Positions 23,824 through 32,167 of a stretch of DNA of 64,000 nt are shown piece after piece. The notes below the pieces were generated by a model, which was given only the letters and a program-made list of their open reading frames with translations, was not told where the DNA came from and searched no databases. Source of the DNA: Pseudomonadaceae bacterium (GTDB lineage: Bacteria > Pseudomonadota > Alphaproteobacteria > UBA2136 > UBA6156); contig JACKLD010000014.1 in the NCBI GenBank assembly GCA_024236095.1, positions 186,001-250,000 on the forward strand. Direction: 5' to 3'. The translations under genes and the position numbers were made by a program. Each line of letters starts with the position of its first letter. Positions within the stretch are counted from its first letter, which is position 1.

Positions 23824-25569
23824 ATGTTTGAATACCCCATGCACCCCACCCTCAATCCCCAGCAAACCGCCGCCGTCGCTTACACGGGCAGCCAGCTTCT
23901 TCTTGGTGCCGCAGGAAGCGGCAAGACCGCCGTGCTGGTGGAAAAAGCCGCCAGCTTGATTGCCGCCGGAATGCCGGCGCACGATATCGCCGTCACCACC
24001 TTTGCCGCCCGTACCATTCAGGCCTTGCGGCTCAAACTGGCGGGCCGTGTCGGCCAGCAGGCGCCGCGCCTTAAGGTAGAAACGCTGCTGGAACTGGCCC
24101 GTGCCCAACTTGCCGCCGCAGGCCAGCAGTTGGACTTTGCCAGCAACAACCGCATGCGTGAGATCATCCGCGAGGTGATGGCCGAAGCGGGCTTTGCCGG
24201 AACCCTCGGCGAGGCCGAGGAACTTCTTCACCGCTACAAGTCGCTCGCCAAAAAGGTGGAAGACGATGCTCCCCACATCACCCTTTACCACGCCTACAAA
24301 CAGCGCTTGGAAGACCTGCGCCTACATGACCGCAATGATATCCTGCGCCGCCACGTGCTGGGGATGCAAAGCGGGACGGTGGCACCGGTGCCGGTCAGCC
24401 ACCTTCTGGTCGACAACCTGCAAGATGCCACCGAACTGCAATTGGCATGGCTCAAACACCATCTGGCCGCTGGCAAAACGCTGGTGATGGCCGGCAATGA
24501 CGACCTCACCGCCTACACGCCCAACGGCGCCCAAGGCGCGCAGGGGCTGCACGCCGTGGCCGAGTGGGATGGCGTCACCAAAACCGTGTTCACCGATACT
24601 TACCGCATCCCCGCCACACTGGATGCCCCGCTGGAGGCGGTGGCCGCCAAGCTGGAACACCGCATCGCCAAACCGCATATCCCGCACAATGGCTATGCCG
24701 CCACCCTCACCGTGCAGGGCTTTGCGGCGGCAGCCGACGAACACGTTTTCCTGCTGGCCAAGGCGCGTGAACTGGCCGGCGCCGCTGCGCAGTCGGTAGG
24801 GGTGGTTACCCGCACCGATTACCATGCCAACCTGCTGACCCACCTTCTGCGCAAACAGGGGTTCAACCCGGCCAGCTATGCCCGCCTCATCTGGGAAGAC
24901 CCCGCCGCCCAGCAAGTGCTGGCATTGCTGTACGTGTTGCTGAACGCCTCCTCCACCGAGCAACTGCTCACCGTTTTTGCGGCCTTCGGCACCGATGCCG
25001 CCACCTGCGCCCGCCTCCATCAGGGCGGGCTCTCGGCCGAGAACTGGTTGCCCCGACAAGCCCCGCTGCCGCATGTGGCCGATGTCCCCGCCACCCAGCA
25101 TGCCGCCATTGCCACCACTCACCGCCTGCTTGTAGGCGCATGGCAGGTGCTGCAGGCCAAAACGCTGGCCCCGCGTGAGGTCTTTAAGGGCCTGCTGGAA
25201 GACCTGCTGGCCCACCAGCCGGAAGATACCCATCCCACCATGCTGTTGGCCGCCGACATGCTGCTGTCGCTGTCCGGCAAGCTGGCCGACATCCTGCCCC
25301 GTGTGGTGGCCGAAACCATGCCCGATATGAGCGCGCCGCTGGTGGTGGCGCCGGTGCGCGAGGTGCGCAATCTGGAGTTCACCACCCTCATCATGCCCCA
25401 TGCCCACGCCGACCACTGGCCGCGTCCCGCCAGCGGTGCTGTGCCTGCCGATGCCGACCACGAGCGCCACCTCTTCTACCTCGCCCTCTCGCGCACCCGT
25501 GGCGACATTCTCATCACCCATCATGCGGGGTTGAGCCATTTGGTGGAGGAGTTGCAGGGCTACCTGTAA
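23824..25569 (+). CDS. UvrD/Rep-like superfamily 1 helicase with degenerate motifs
   Basis: The 581-residue protein has a recognisable UvrD layout. The N-terminal LNPQQTAAV (Q motif) is followed by Walker A GAAGSGKT (29-36) and motif Ia VTTFAARTIQALRLKL. Motif II reads VDNLQD (196-201), so the catalytic Glu of DExQD is Asn198. Motif III reads AGNDDLTAY instead of GDxDQSIY, motif IV keeps the Arg (TDTYRIP), and motif VI HxxKGLEF is VREVRNLEF. The end FYLALSRTRGDILITHH follows the UvrD C-terminal pattern. Nucleotide binding is likely, but normal DNA unwinding is doubtful. No ribosome binding site is visible; the start could be 23839 instead. It lies inside the secretion block, not beside repair genes. 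Confidence 0.75.
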   Translation: MFEYPMHPTLNPQQTAAVAYTGSQLLLGAAGSGKTAVLVEKAASLIAAGMPAHDIAVTTFAARTIQALRLKLAGRVGQQAPRLKVETLLELARAQLAAAGQQLDFASNNRMREIIREVMAEAGFAGTLGEAEELLHRYKSLAKKVEDDAPHITLYHAYKQRLEDLRLHDRNDILRRHVLGMQSGTVAPVPVSHLLVDNLQDATELQLAWLKHHLAAGKTLVMAGNDDLTAYTPNGAQGAQGLHAVAEWDGVTKTVFTDTYRIPATLDAPLEAVAAKLEHRIAKPHIPHNGYAATLTVQGFAAAADEHVFLLAKARELAGAAAQSVGVVTRTDYHANLLTHLLRKQGFNPASYARLIWEDPAAQQVLALLYVLLNASSTEQLLTVFAAFGTDAATCARLHQGGLSAENWLPRQAPLPHVADVPATQHAAIATTHRLLVGAWQVLQAKTLAPREVFKGLLEDLLAHQPEDTHPTMLLAADMLLSLSGKLADILPRVVAETMPDMSAPLVVAPVREVRNLEFTTLIMPHAHADHWPRPASGAVPADADHERHLFYLALSRTRGDILITHHAGLSHLVEELQGYL

Positions 25570-25606
25570 TCGCGCCACACTCCCTGTCAGGAAGATAGAG
25601 GCAAAC

Positions 25607-25636
25607 CTGACACCCGGCTTGTGCATCTGCTATACC
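25607..25636 (+). promoter_or_regulatory. Promoter candidate for the sigma/ParB fusion gene
   Basis: CTGACA (25607-25612) and TATACC (25631-25636) are 18 bases apart and match 5 of 6 and 4 of 6 consensus positions. Predicted +1 near 25643 gives a 21-base leader to the ATG at 25664. The hexamers lie in the short gap after the helicase-like gene. Confidence 0.4.
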
Positions 25637-25663
25637 TTGCAAAACAACAAGAGAAGCCAAGGT

Positions 25664-27814
25664 ATGGCCCCGCGCAAACCCAAGTCACCCGCCAAGGCGG
25701 CCAAAGCGGCCAAGCCTGCTGCGTCAAACAAGGCCAAAGCCAAGGCCGCCGCGCCGGATGCCGACGCCCTCAAAGCGGCCGACGAAGGTTACCAACTGGC
25801 CCGCAAGGATGCGGTGAAGTATCTGCACAGCCGCCGCCAAGCGATGTTCGCCCTCTCGCGCCGTTACCATCTTGAGCCGGAAGACCTCGAGCAGGAAGGC
25901 TTTGAAGTGCTGCTGACCTGCCTGCGCGATTTCAACCCCGTCCACACCAAGGCCGATGGCAGTATCTCCACCGTACAATTCAACACCTTCTTCGGTATCC
26001 GGCTGGAGGGCAAGGCGCTGGAGCTCCGCAACCGCGATCCCGAATACCAGGCCCGCCAAGCCCACATGGCCGACATGAGCGATGAGCAGAAAAGCGAATT
26101 CCGCAACAATCCGCCCCTGTTGGTGCAGCATCTCGACCAACAAACCACCATGCAAGAACAACTCAGTGGCGAAGTCTCCTCCGCCCGCCGCGCCAACCAG
26201 ATGTCCGGTGCGATGAAGCTGGTACACGACAGCTTTGTGGAAAAGAAACTCAACCAACTGATTGCGCAAGAGCGGGATGACAAGCGCCGCGCCGCGCTGA
26301 TGCACGTCAAGGTCGGCGGTGTCGCCAGCTTCGATGAAATCGCCTACCACTTCGGCGTGACCGACAGCCGCGCCAGCCAAATCCTCAACGAGCTGATGGA
26401 CGCCTTCTATGTGCAACGGCTGCTCGACGGCGATCTCAAATCGGTGGCGTTCGATTGGAAAAAACTCAAGATGCAGCCCAAGCGCGCCGCCCGCCTGCTG
26501 GAAGAAGCCATGGCCAACACCACGCCCGACCGCGCCGCCGCCATCCACGAGGCCTTCCAACCCGAGTACCCCGAACTTGAACTGAAAGGCGAAGAAACTG
26601 CCGCTCCTGCCAAGTCTGTCGTAGGTAGTCAACCCACCGCCCTCGGCGCCGCCCAAACCTTCATCGATCCCTTCACGGCGGAAGAAGATGCCCGCTACCC
26701 CCTGCAAGGACTGGAGTGGCGCGCGGTCTCCGGCCTGCAACCGTTGCACGTTCCCTTCCGTAATCCGGCCGAAGACGCGGGCGGTGAGCTGCCGCACATC
26801 ACCGCCATCATGGCGCGCGATGCCGACAGCTGGCCGCTCATCGTCACGCCTGAAGGCAGCGTGGTCGACGGCGCCCGCCGCCTGAAGGCCTGCGCCGCCC
26901 GTGGCAAGGAGAAGGTGCTTTGTCTGGTGCGCAACATCGTCCACCCCACCGAGGCGCGCATCATGCGCGTGGTGGCCAACATGCGGCAAATCAAGCCCGA
27001 CCGCATGGACTTGTACTACGCCATCTGCGCGCTGGCCGATTTGGGCCTCTCCCAGCAGAAGATCGCAACTGCCATTGGCACCAGCCGCCCCAACGTCATC
27101 GTCTACGCCAAGGTGAAAGACAAGGCCACGCCCAAGCTCCGCGCCCTGTTTGAAGACGGCTTCATCCAGATCACCAACGCTTCCGCCTGTGTCGATATGC
27201 CTGCCGCCGCGCAGGACGCACTGGCCGAGTTCATCCGCCGCTATGGCGCGGGCTGGGGCAAGGGCCCGCAGTTCAACGAGGCGTTCGAGGCTGCCGTGGC
27301 CGGCAAACTCGATAAACTCGCCGCCGCCCAGCCGGAAAGCGCGGTGGTTCCGTTGGCGCCAAGCGCTCCCGCTACCGTGCCGCAAGCCGCCCCGGCCATG
27401 CCGGAAGGCGCGGTGCTGCAAGCCCTGCGCCAGCGCCAGACCCAACTGGAACAAACCCTGCGCGACGCCGAAGTATGGGGCAAACAGCGCGAGGCGGTGG
27501 TGGCCCGCCAAACTGAAGAGCTCACCCAACTCAAGCAAGAAACCGAAGCCCTCAAACGCGAGCTGCAAGCCCACGACCTGCTCAAATACGGCGATGAGGC
27601 CACCATCAATGGCCTGATGCGCGAGTTCAAAACCTTCTATGCTCTTATAGAACGCCTTGCGGGTGCGGCCTACCAACTTGACAAAGCCTCCAAAAACCTG
27701 CGCGGCCAACCGCTCAGCTACAAACAGGCGCAAGAGGTGCAAGAGCAGGTCGACGCCATGGAAGCCAGCCTCAACGCCATGCGCGTGCAATTGGCCGCCA
27801 AATCCCGCCGTTAA
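25664..27814 (+). CDS. Sigma-70-like (regions 2 and 4) / ParB-like fusion protein
   Basis: This 716-residue cytoplasmic protein has a Lys/Ala-rich tail (residues 1-40). A sigma region 2-like domain follows at about 50-130: ALSRRYHLEPEDLEQEG, LRDFNP, then FNTFFGIRLEGKALELRNR. A region 4-like helix-turn-helix at about 222-250 reads ASFDEIAYHFGVTDSRASQI. From about 375 it continues as ParB: PLIVTPEGSVVDGARRLKAC (GERR box as GARR), the N-binding stretch VANMRQIKP, and the ParB helix-turn-helix GLSQQKIATAIGTSRPNVI (about 463-481). A coiled coil (about 582-640) is near the C-terminus. I know no standard protein with this order. It could direct RNA polymerase to a partition-like site or act as an anti-terminating regulator of the island; both are inference. 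Confidence 0.75.
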   Translation: MAPRKPKSPAKAAKAAKPAASNKAKAKAAAPDADALKAADEGYQLARKDAVKYLHSRRQAMFALSRRYHLEPEDLEQEGFEVLLTCLRDFNPVHTKADGSISTVQFNTFFGIRLEGKALELRNRDPEYQARQAHMADMSDEQKSEFRNNPPLLVQHLDQQTTMQEQLSGEVSSARRANQMSGAMKLVHDSFVEKKLNQLIAQERDDKRRAALMHVKVGGVASFDEIAYHFGVTDSRASQILNELMDAFYVQRLLDGDLKSVAFDWKKLKMQPKRAARLLEEAMANTTPDRAAAIHEAFQPEYPELELKGEETAAPAKSVVGSQPTALGAAQTFIDPFTAEEDARYPLQGLEWRAVSGLQPLHVPFRNPAEDAGGELPHITAIMARDADSWPLIVTPEGSVVDGARRLKACAARGKEKVLCLVRNIVHPTEARIMRVVANMRQIKPDRMDLYYAICALADLGLSQQKIATAIGTSRPNVIVYAKVKDKATPKLRALFEDGFIQITNASACVDMPAAAQDALAEFIRRYGAGWGKGPQFNEAFEAAVAGKLDKLAAAQPESAVVPLAPSAPATVPQAAPAMPEGAVLQALRQRQTQLEQTLRDAEVWGKQREAVVARQTEELTQLKQETEALKRELQAHDLLKYGDEATINGLMREFKTFYALIERLAGAAYQLDKASKNLRGQPLSYKQAQEVQEQVDAMEASLNAMRVQLAAKSRR

Positions 27815-27821
27815 TATTTTT

Positions 27822-27859
27822 CGTCATTGCGAGCGTTTACGCGAAGCAATCTCCTGACG
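27822..27859. repeat. REP-like palindrome, copy 1
   Basis: The element starts CGTCATTGCGAGCG and ends GCGAAGCAATC...TGACG. It folds as nested pairs: CGTCA/TGACG outside, ATTGC/GCAAT, and GCG/CGC around a TTTA loop. This is the form of the short dispersed palindromes found in many alphaproteobacterial genomes. It lies 7 bases after the sigma/ParB gene. A related copy is at 38895. Confidence 0.6.
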
Positions 27860-27868
27860 ACGCCCACC

Positions 27869-28006
27869 ATGGCAAACGCATTTAAGAACTACAGCGCCGC
27901 CAAGTCAAAGCGGAGACAATGGGCGGACAGCTGGGACCCAATGCCCATCGCGCACTTCCCGCCAAAGGAAGCGCTGTACACGTTGGCAACCATAAACCAT
28001 CCGTAG
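27869..28006 (+). CDS. Possible 45-residue small protein
   Basis: The frame from ATG 27869 to TAG 28004-28006 encodes a basic-then-aromatic peptide (with KSKRRQWADSWDP and a Pro-rich middle). No ribosome binding site is visible and it contains codons that are rare in the neighbours (AGA, ATA). It sits in the 269-base gap before traH, next to the palindrome. It may be chance; the rest of this gap shows nothing else I recognise. Confidence 0.2.
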   Translation: MANAFKNYSAAKSKRRQWADSWDPMPIAHFPPKEALYTLATINHP

Positions 28007-28083
28007 GCTCCGCAACCACACCCCCCACCCTGCAAAACATTCCTGCCCTTGCACCCCGCCGCAAAACACCCCATCTCTAGAGT

Positions 28084-29838
28084 ATGGCCATCAAAAAGCT
28101 TGCCGTGCGTATTGCGTGTTTCCTGTTGGTATCGGGGTTTTTGACCGTAGCGCCTGCACAGGCACTGGACTTCCAAACAGGTGCCGCCCGTGGCTTCAGC
28201 CTCGGTAACCCGATGATGGGCGACCTCGGCGGCTACTACGGCGGCGGTGCCCCGCGTGAAATCGATTTCGGCGGCCTCGGCGTCAGTGTCGGCAAGGGCC
28301 TTGATCTCGGCTGCGGCGGCATCAATATCGGCTCGTTCATCGACATCCAGTTCAACATGGAAGACATCTCTCAAGAGATGATGCAGTCGATGAAAACCAT
28401 GGTCGCCAAAGAAATATTGATCCGTGTGCTGGGTGCCATCCCGCAATTGGCCGCCGCGCAAGACTTTTTGCAAAACCTCGCCAACGAACGTTTCAAGATG
28501 TTCCAAGCCAACTGTGACATGGGTGAAATCCGTGCCGAAGCCAAAAAACGCTATCAAGAACAATGTGCCCGCGACCGTCAAGAGGGTAAGATTAGCGAGT
28601 CCGAATACGTTCGCTGTATCAACATGCACGACAGCGTCAAAGCCGACATGGCCAAGATGAGCAAGGAAATCAGCCAGTTTGTCTGCGGTTTCAGCCAGCA
28701 GCCGATGCAGTCGATGCTGCCCAGCCTGTGCCAGTCGTCTGACCAAAGCGTAGGGTGTTTCATCGGCAGCTTCTTGCCGGAAGTATGTGTCGAGAACAGT
28801 GCCTGTGGCCGCAAGGTCTGCGTCGGCTCCAACCAGCGGCGCAATCCCGCCATTACCATGTCCGGTGTGGCCGATGCGATGATGCTTTACAGCGACCTGA
28901 TGGCGCGCAAGGCTGGGAAGGTCTGGGACCAGATCATGATGGCTCCCGGTATCAACCAAGCCACGGTCAAGGTGATCGCCGACGAGGCGTATAGGATGGA
29001 ACGTGCCGACTTCGCACAAAACTCTGGCGGTGCCGCCAGCAATAGCGTGGCCGCCACCAATCTGACCATGCTTCCCGTCCAGTTTGCGGCCACCGGCAAT
29101 GATGCTTCGCAAAAATTATTGGAAGACTACCGTAAAAACAGCCCGATGATGTCCAAATGCTACGGCAACAGCAAAATGTATGATATGCTGCGTTACCTGA
29201 AGTTCACTGCCAAAGCCGCCAACCGGCAATTGGGTGGCACGGCCCAAGTGGATGAAGACATCACCATCAGCGATGCCGAGAAAGTTCCTGCCAATCGGAT
29301 CTTCCCCGATCTTCCTGCCGTGGGCTCAGCCCAGGCACAAAAGATGGGCCTCGACCCCGAAACGGTTGCCATCATGCTGGAAGAGACATACGGCTGTCTC
29401 GCCAACACCTCCTACGCGATGATTGCCAACCCTGCGGCATTGGGTGAGCTGGCCTTGTCGCCGATTCAAACGAGCTGGCAACCGCACTTTAGCATTGTCG
29501 GAAAAGAAATCTCATGTCAGGCGGTCGACAACGTGTCCACCTTCCTGCTGAGTTATCTCGGCGCCCGCGAGCTTGAAATCAAGAGCAAGGATACCATCGA
29601 CGCTACGCAATCGGTCAAGAAGGACGACGGCAGTACCGCCGACAAGGATAACAAGGTTCCTAGCGAGTCGGTCGCAAAGACGGTAGACAGCTATTTCAAG
29701 CAGGTGACCGACAGCATCAAACAGCAGCAAGAGGTGAACGCCCGCCTGTGCGCGCGCAAGACCGACTTCCAGTCGCAAATCCTGCAAGTCTTCAACCCCT
29801 CCATACGCAAGAATTATCAGGAACGCATGAGCTACTAG
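28084..29838 (+). CDS. traH: F-type pilus assembly protein TraH
   Basis: A 584-residue exported protein (signal IACFLLVSGFLTVAPAQA), longer than F TraH (458). It shares the family core: LGCGGINIGSF near residue 80 (F: GCGGIDAYLGSF), a helical region, then AAQDFLQNLANERF...NCD (F: AKDFLQKMASDINS...SC). The C-terminal coiled-coil part ends in a region aligned with F TraH. There are many cysteines (for example CDMGE, QCAR, CGFSQQ, CVENSACGRKVCVG), suggesting disulfides made by a DsbC-like partner such as the left-edge gene. TraH acts in the periplasm and outer membrane during pilus extension. An intrinsic terminator follows. Confidence 0.78.
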   Translation: MAIKKLAVRIACFLLVSGFLTVAPAQALDFQTGAARGFSLGNPMMGDLGGYYGGGAPREIDFGGLGVSVGKGLDLGCGGINIGSFIDIQFNMEDISQEMMQSMKTMVAKEILIRVLGAIPQLAAAQDFLQNLANERFKMFQANCDMGEIRAEAKKRYQEQCARDRQEGKISESEYVRCINMHDSVKADMAKMSKEISQFVCGFSQQPMQSMLPSLCQSSDQSVGCFIGSFLPEVCVENSACGRKVCVGSNQRRNPAITMSGVADAMMLYSDLMARKAGKVWDQIMMAPGINQATVKVIADEAYRMERADFAQNSGGAASNSVAATNLTMLPVQFAATGNDASQKLLEDYRKNSPMMSKCYGNSKMYDMLRYLKFTAKAANRQLGGTAQVDEDITISDAEKVPANRIFPDLPAVGSAQAQKMGLDPETVAIMLEETYGCLANTSYAMIANPAALGELALSPIQTSWQPHFSIVGKEISCQAVDNVSTFLLSYLGARELEIKSKDTIDATQSVKKDDGSTADKDNKVPSESVAKTVDSYFKQVTDSIKQQQEVNARLCARKTDFQSQILQVFNPSIRKNYQERMSY

Positions 29839-29968
29839 GTCCTGTTAGCAAAGGTTTTTGTGCGTTTTGCAGGAGGTTGGGCGGGATGGGATGACGGATT
29901 TTGGCCGAGAGAGTGGTGCGGGCCACCATGACCGAGGACGAAACCTGTCACCTGCCCACCACACATGC

Positions 29969-29993
29969 AAACGGGCTGACAAGCCCGTTTTTT
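29969..29993 (+). terminator. Rho-independent terminator after traH
   Basis: A 9-bp stem AAACGGGCT/AGCCCGTTT with the 4-base loop GACA runs into TTT, for a run of six T in total. It is about 130 bases after the traH stop and before the next gene, so it splits the island into at least two transcription units. Confidence 0.75.
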
Positions 29994-30026
29994 GTGCCCA
30001 TAGTGGCATCCTGAGAATAACAAGCC

Positions 30027-32042
30027 ATGGGGGTGGTTGTGTCCAACAGGCGTCGCTTGCCAAATGCCGATGTGGCCGTGCCCGCCAAGGGCCCGCAAGT
30101 GCCGTGCCTGCACCTTAGCCTCGCGGCGGGCGAACACCCTGCGCTGGCCCAGCCTTTTGCCGCCCTGCACACCCTTCCGCTCGACGCCGATGAATCCCTC
30201 TACACCCTCGGCCTGCCGCTGGCCCCCTGTACCAACGGCCACCACTTGTTGGAGGATGAAGGCTACCTCACCGCCGCAGGCGAAGCCGATATCTGGCCCT
30301 TTGCCCCCGCCTTTGTCCGCGACCTCGCGGGCCGCATCCTTCACACCGGCCTTAACCCGCTCCCTACGGTGCCCGAGATTCCTCTCGTCCCCGCCACCTG
30401 CCGCTGGCTGCCGCCTGCCACGCCGGGGTTGGAACTGCTGGAAAAAACCTTCTTCACCGCCTTCCGCCGTCTGGAGTGGAACCCCGCCCCCCACACCCGC
30501 CTCACCGGACGTGCCGATACCACACTCCGCGCCGTCTACGATGCCCCCCACGCCTACCCCTACAAGCTGCGGGTGGATAGCTTCTACCAAGATGGCTTCC
30601 GTCTGCCCCAGCTGGAGCGTCTCTACGTCCACCCTGCGCCGGACGACGCCGTTGCCGCCCGCGCGGGTGCAGACTTGTTGTCCCGCTGGAAATCCCGTCC
30701 GCAAGGCCAAACCTACCAACAGTTTTACGAGGCCAACGAGGGTGATGCATGGTTTGAGGAGCTGTTCCGGCAAGGCTGTACCGTCATCCCCACCTTCGAG
30801 GCCTACAATGGCTATTTCAAAGTCACCTCCGACTACGGCATGGCCGACGTCTGGCCGGGCTGCGTGGTGGAGGGCCTGCACGCGGTGGTCGACTATCGCG
30901 CCGACGCCAGCCCCGCCGGGACCATTCTGGAAGTGCTGCAACCGGGCTACGCGCTGGAGGGCGGTATCGTCCCCGCGCAAGTCATCGCCAGCGATGGCAG
31001 TGGTTATGTCTCGCCTTTGGGCGCAACCCCTGCACCCTTGCGCCCCGACCCGGCGCTGCCCCACCCGCGCATGGCGGCAGGCGCCGATGTCTGGCTGCCG
31101 ACACACCCCACCCACTTTGAAAACCCAGCACTGTGGGACTGGAACGGTCAAGGTCATTTCCAACAGGTCTACGGCCCGCTGTGGGATCCGCTCCATTACA
31201 CCTACACCTCCACCGCCAAAATCCTCGCCGCCTTCCGTCATGCGTTCGATGAAAATCCCGCACTGGCCGCCGTTCCCGCCGAGATGCAGCCGCGCTTCCA
31301 TCCGGTTTGCGCGCTCACCAGCTACGACACCCCCAATGCCACCACCCAAACGTTCCGTGCCACACAGGCGCAGCCTACCCCGTTCCGCGCCTCGGCGCTC
31401 GACCGCACCCCCATGCTGCGCACGGTGGCCGAGATTGGCTACCATCCGCTGCCGGAAGCGTTGGAGTACGAACTGGATGCCTTCGTCTTTCCGCAACTTT
31501 CTCCCCGCCATCTGGCCGAGACGTCTGCCGACAATCCCGCCCCCGTCATCACCTCCAACGTGACGGTGGCCGAGGCGCAAAAACTCGCGGTCTTCGCTAC
31601 CGAGCCCGCCCGCGAGGCCTTTCTCGACGCGGCGTTTCATCCCCACCCCTTCACGTATCCGCAATTGGCCCGTTATCGGCTTGCAACTCCGCCGCCCGAG
31701 CCCCCCGCCCGCATCTCGTTCTGTTACCTGCCCAATCTGCCCACCAGTGAACTGATGATCAACGTCAAGCGCTTCTTTGCCGGAAAAGCCCACCGCCAAC
31801 AGCTGGATGCGTTGGACGAAGCCCTGTTCGACCAGTTTTATACCTTCCGTGAGCAGGCTTTGGCATGGCGCCGTCTGCGTCATCGCTTGGCGCGCAAATA
31901 TGCGGGTTGGTACCTTGCATTGTGGTGGCAACAACACACGCCGCAGGGAATAGACGACAAACTGCAAACCGACCCCGACCAAGGTCTTATTTCCGCCGAA
32001 ATGCTGCTGCACGGCCAGCCCGGCGCAGGGAAGGGGGGCTGA
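30027..32042 (+). CDS. Large orphan protein of unknown function
   Basis: A 671-residue protein without signal peptide or membrane helix, so probably cytoplasmic. It is rich in proline, tyrosine, tryptophan and histidine (for example WDWNGQGHFQQVYGPLWDPLHY). I recognise no domain. The last residues GQPGAGKGG look like a P-loop but sit at the very C-terminus without a following fold, so I do not read them as an ATPase motif. It lies between traH and traB, after a terminator, and ends about 125 bases before traB. An effector, a specialised coupling protein or an island-specific enzyme are all possible. Codon composition is like its neighbours. Confidence 0.6.
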   Translation: MGVVVSNRRRLPNADVAVPAKGPQVPCLHLSLAAGEHPALAQPFAALHTLPLDADESLYTLGLPLAPCTNGHHLLEDEGYLTAAGEADIWPFAPAFVRDLAGRILHTGLNPLPTVPEIPLVPATCRWLPPATPGLELLEKTFFTAFRRLEWNPAPHTRLTGRADTTLRAVYDAPHAYPYKLRVDSFYQDGFRLPQLERLYVHPAPDDAVAARAGADLLSRWKSRPQGQTYQQFYEANEGDAWFEELFRQGCTVIPTFEAYNGYFKVTSDYGMADVWPGCVVEGLHAVVDYRADASPAGTILEVLQPGYALEGGIVPAQVIASDGSGYVSPLGATPAPLRPDPALPHPRMAAGADVWLPTHPTHFENPALWDWNGQGHFQQVYGPLWDPLHYTYTSTAKILAAFRHAFDENPALAAVPAEMQPRFHPVCALTSYDTPNATTQTFRATQAQPTPFRASALDRTPMLRTVAEIGYHPLPEALEYELDAFVFPQLSPRHLAETSADNPAPVITSNVTVAEAQKLAVFATEPAREAFLDAAFHPHPFTYPQLARYRLATPPPEPPARISFCYLPNLPTSELMINVKRFFAGKAHRQQLDALDEALFDQFYTFREQALAWRRLRHRLARKYAGWYLALWWQQHTPQGIDDKLQTDPDQGLISAEMLLHGQPGAGKGG

Positions 32043-32100
32043 CACTGCCGCGCCCTGCAAGATGACTGCCCATTTCCCCGCCATTCTGCCCTGCCGCCGA

Positions 32101-32130
32101 TTGTCGCCGCAGGGGGTTTGCCGTTACACT
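32101..32130 (+). promoter_or_regulatory. Weak promoter candidate before traB
   Basis: TTGTCG (32101-32106) and TACACT (32125-32130), 18 bases apart, each match 4 of 6 consensus positions. Predicted +1 near 32137 gives a leader of about 30 bases. Confidence 0.3.
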
Positions 32131-32167
32131 TGGGCCCAAATAGCAAGATGGGAAACCCATAGCCTCC

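Noticed and set aside
25724..27790. Minus-strand frame of about 690 codons opposite the sigma/ParB gene
   Set aside because: Shadow of the real gene: it gives repetitive low-sense protein with many Gly/Leu/His and no recognisable motif.
32010..32042. P-loop-like GQPGAGKGG at the end of the orphan protein
   Set aside because: It is at the C-terminus with no following helix or Walker B motif, so it is not a nucleotide-binding site.
29835..32084. Long minus-strand frame of about 750 codons opposite the orphan gene
   Set aside because: It is the complementary frame of the 30027 gene, lacks domain patterns and a ribosome binding site, and results from the GC-rich third codon positions.
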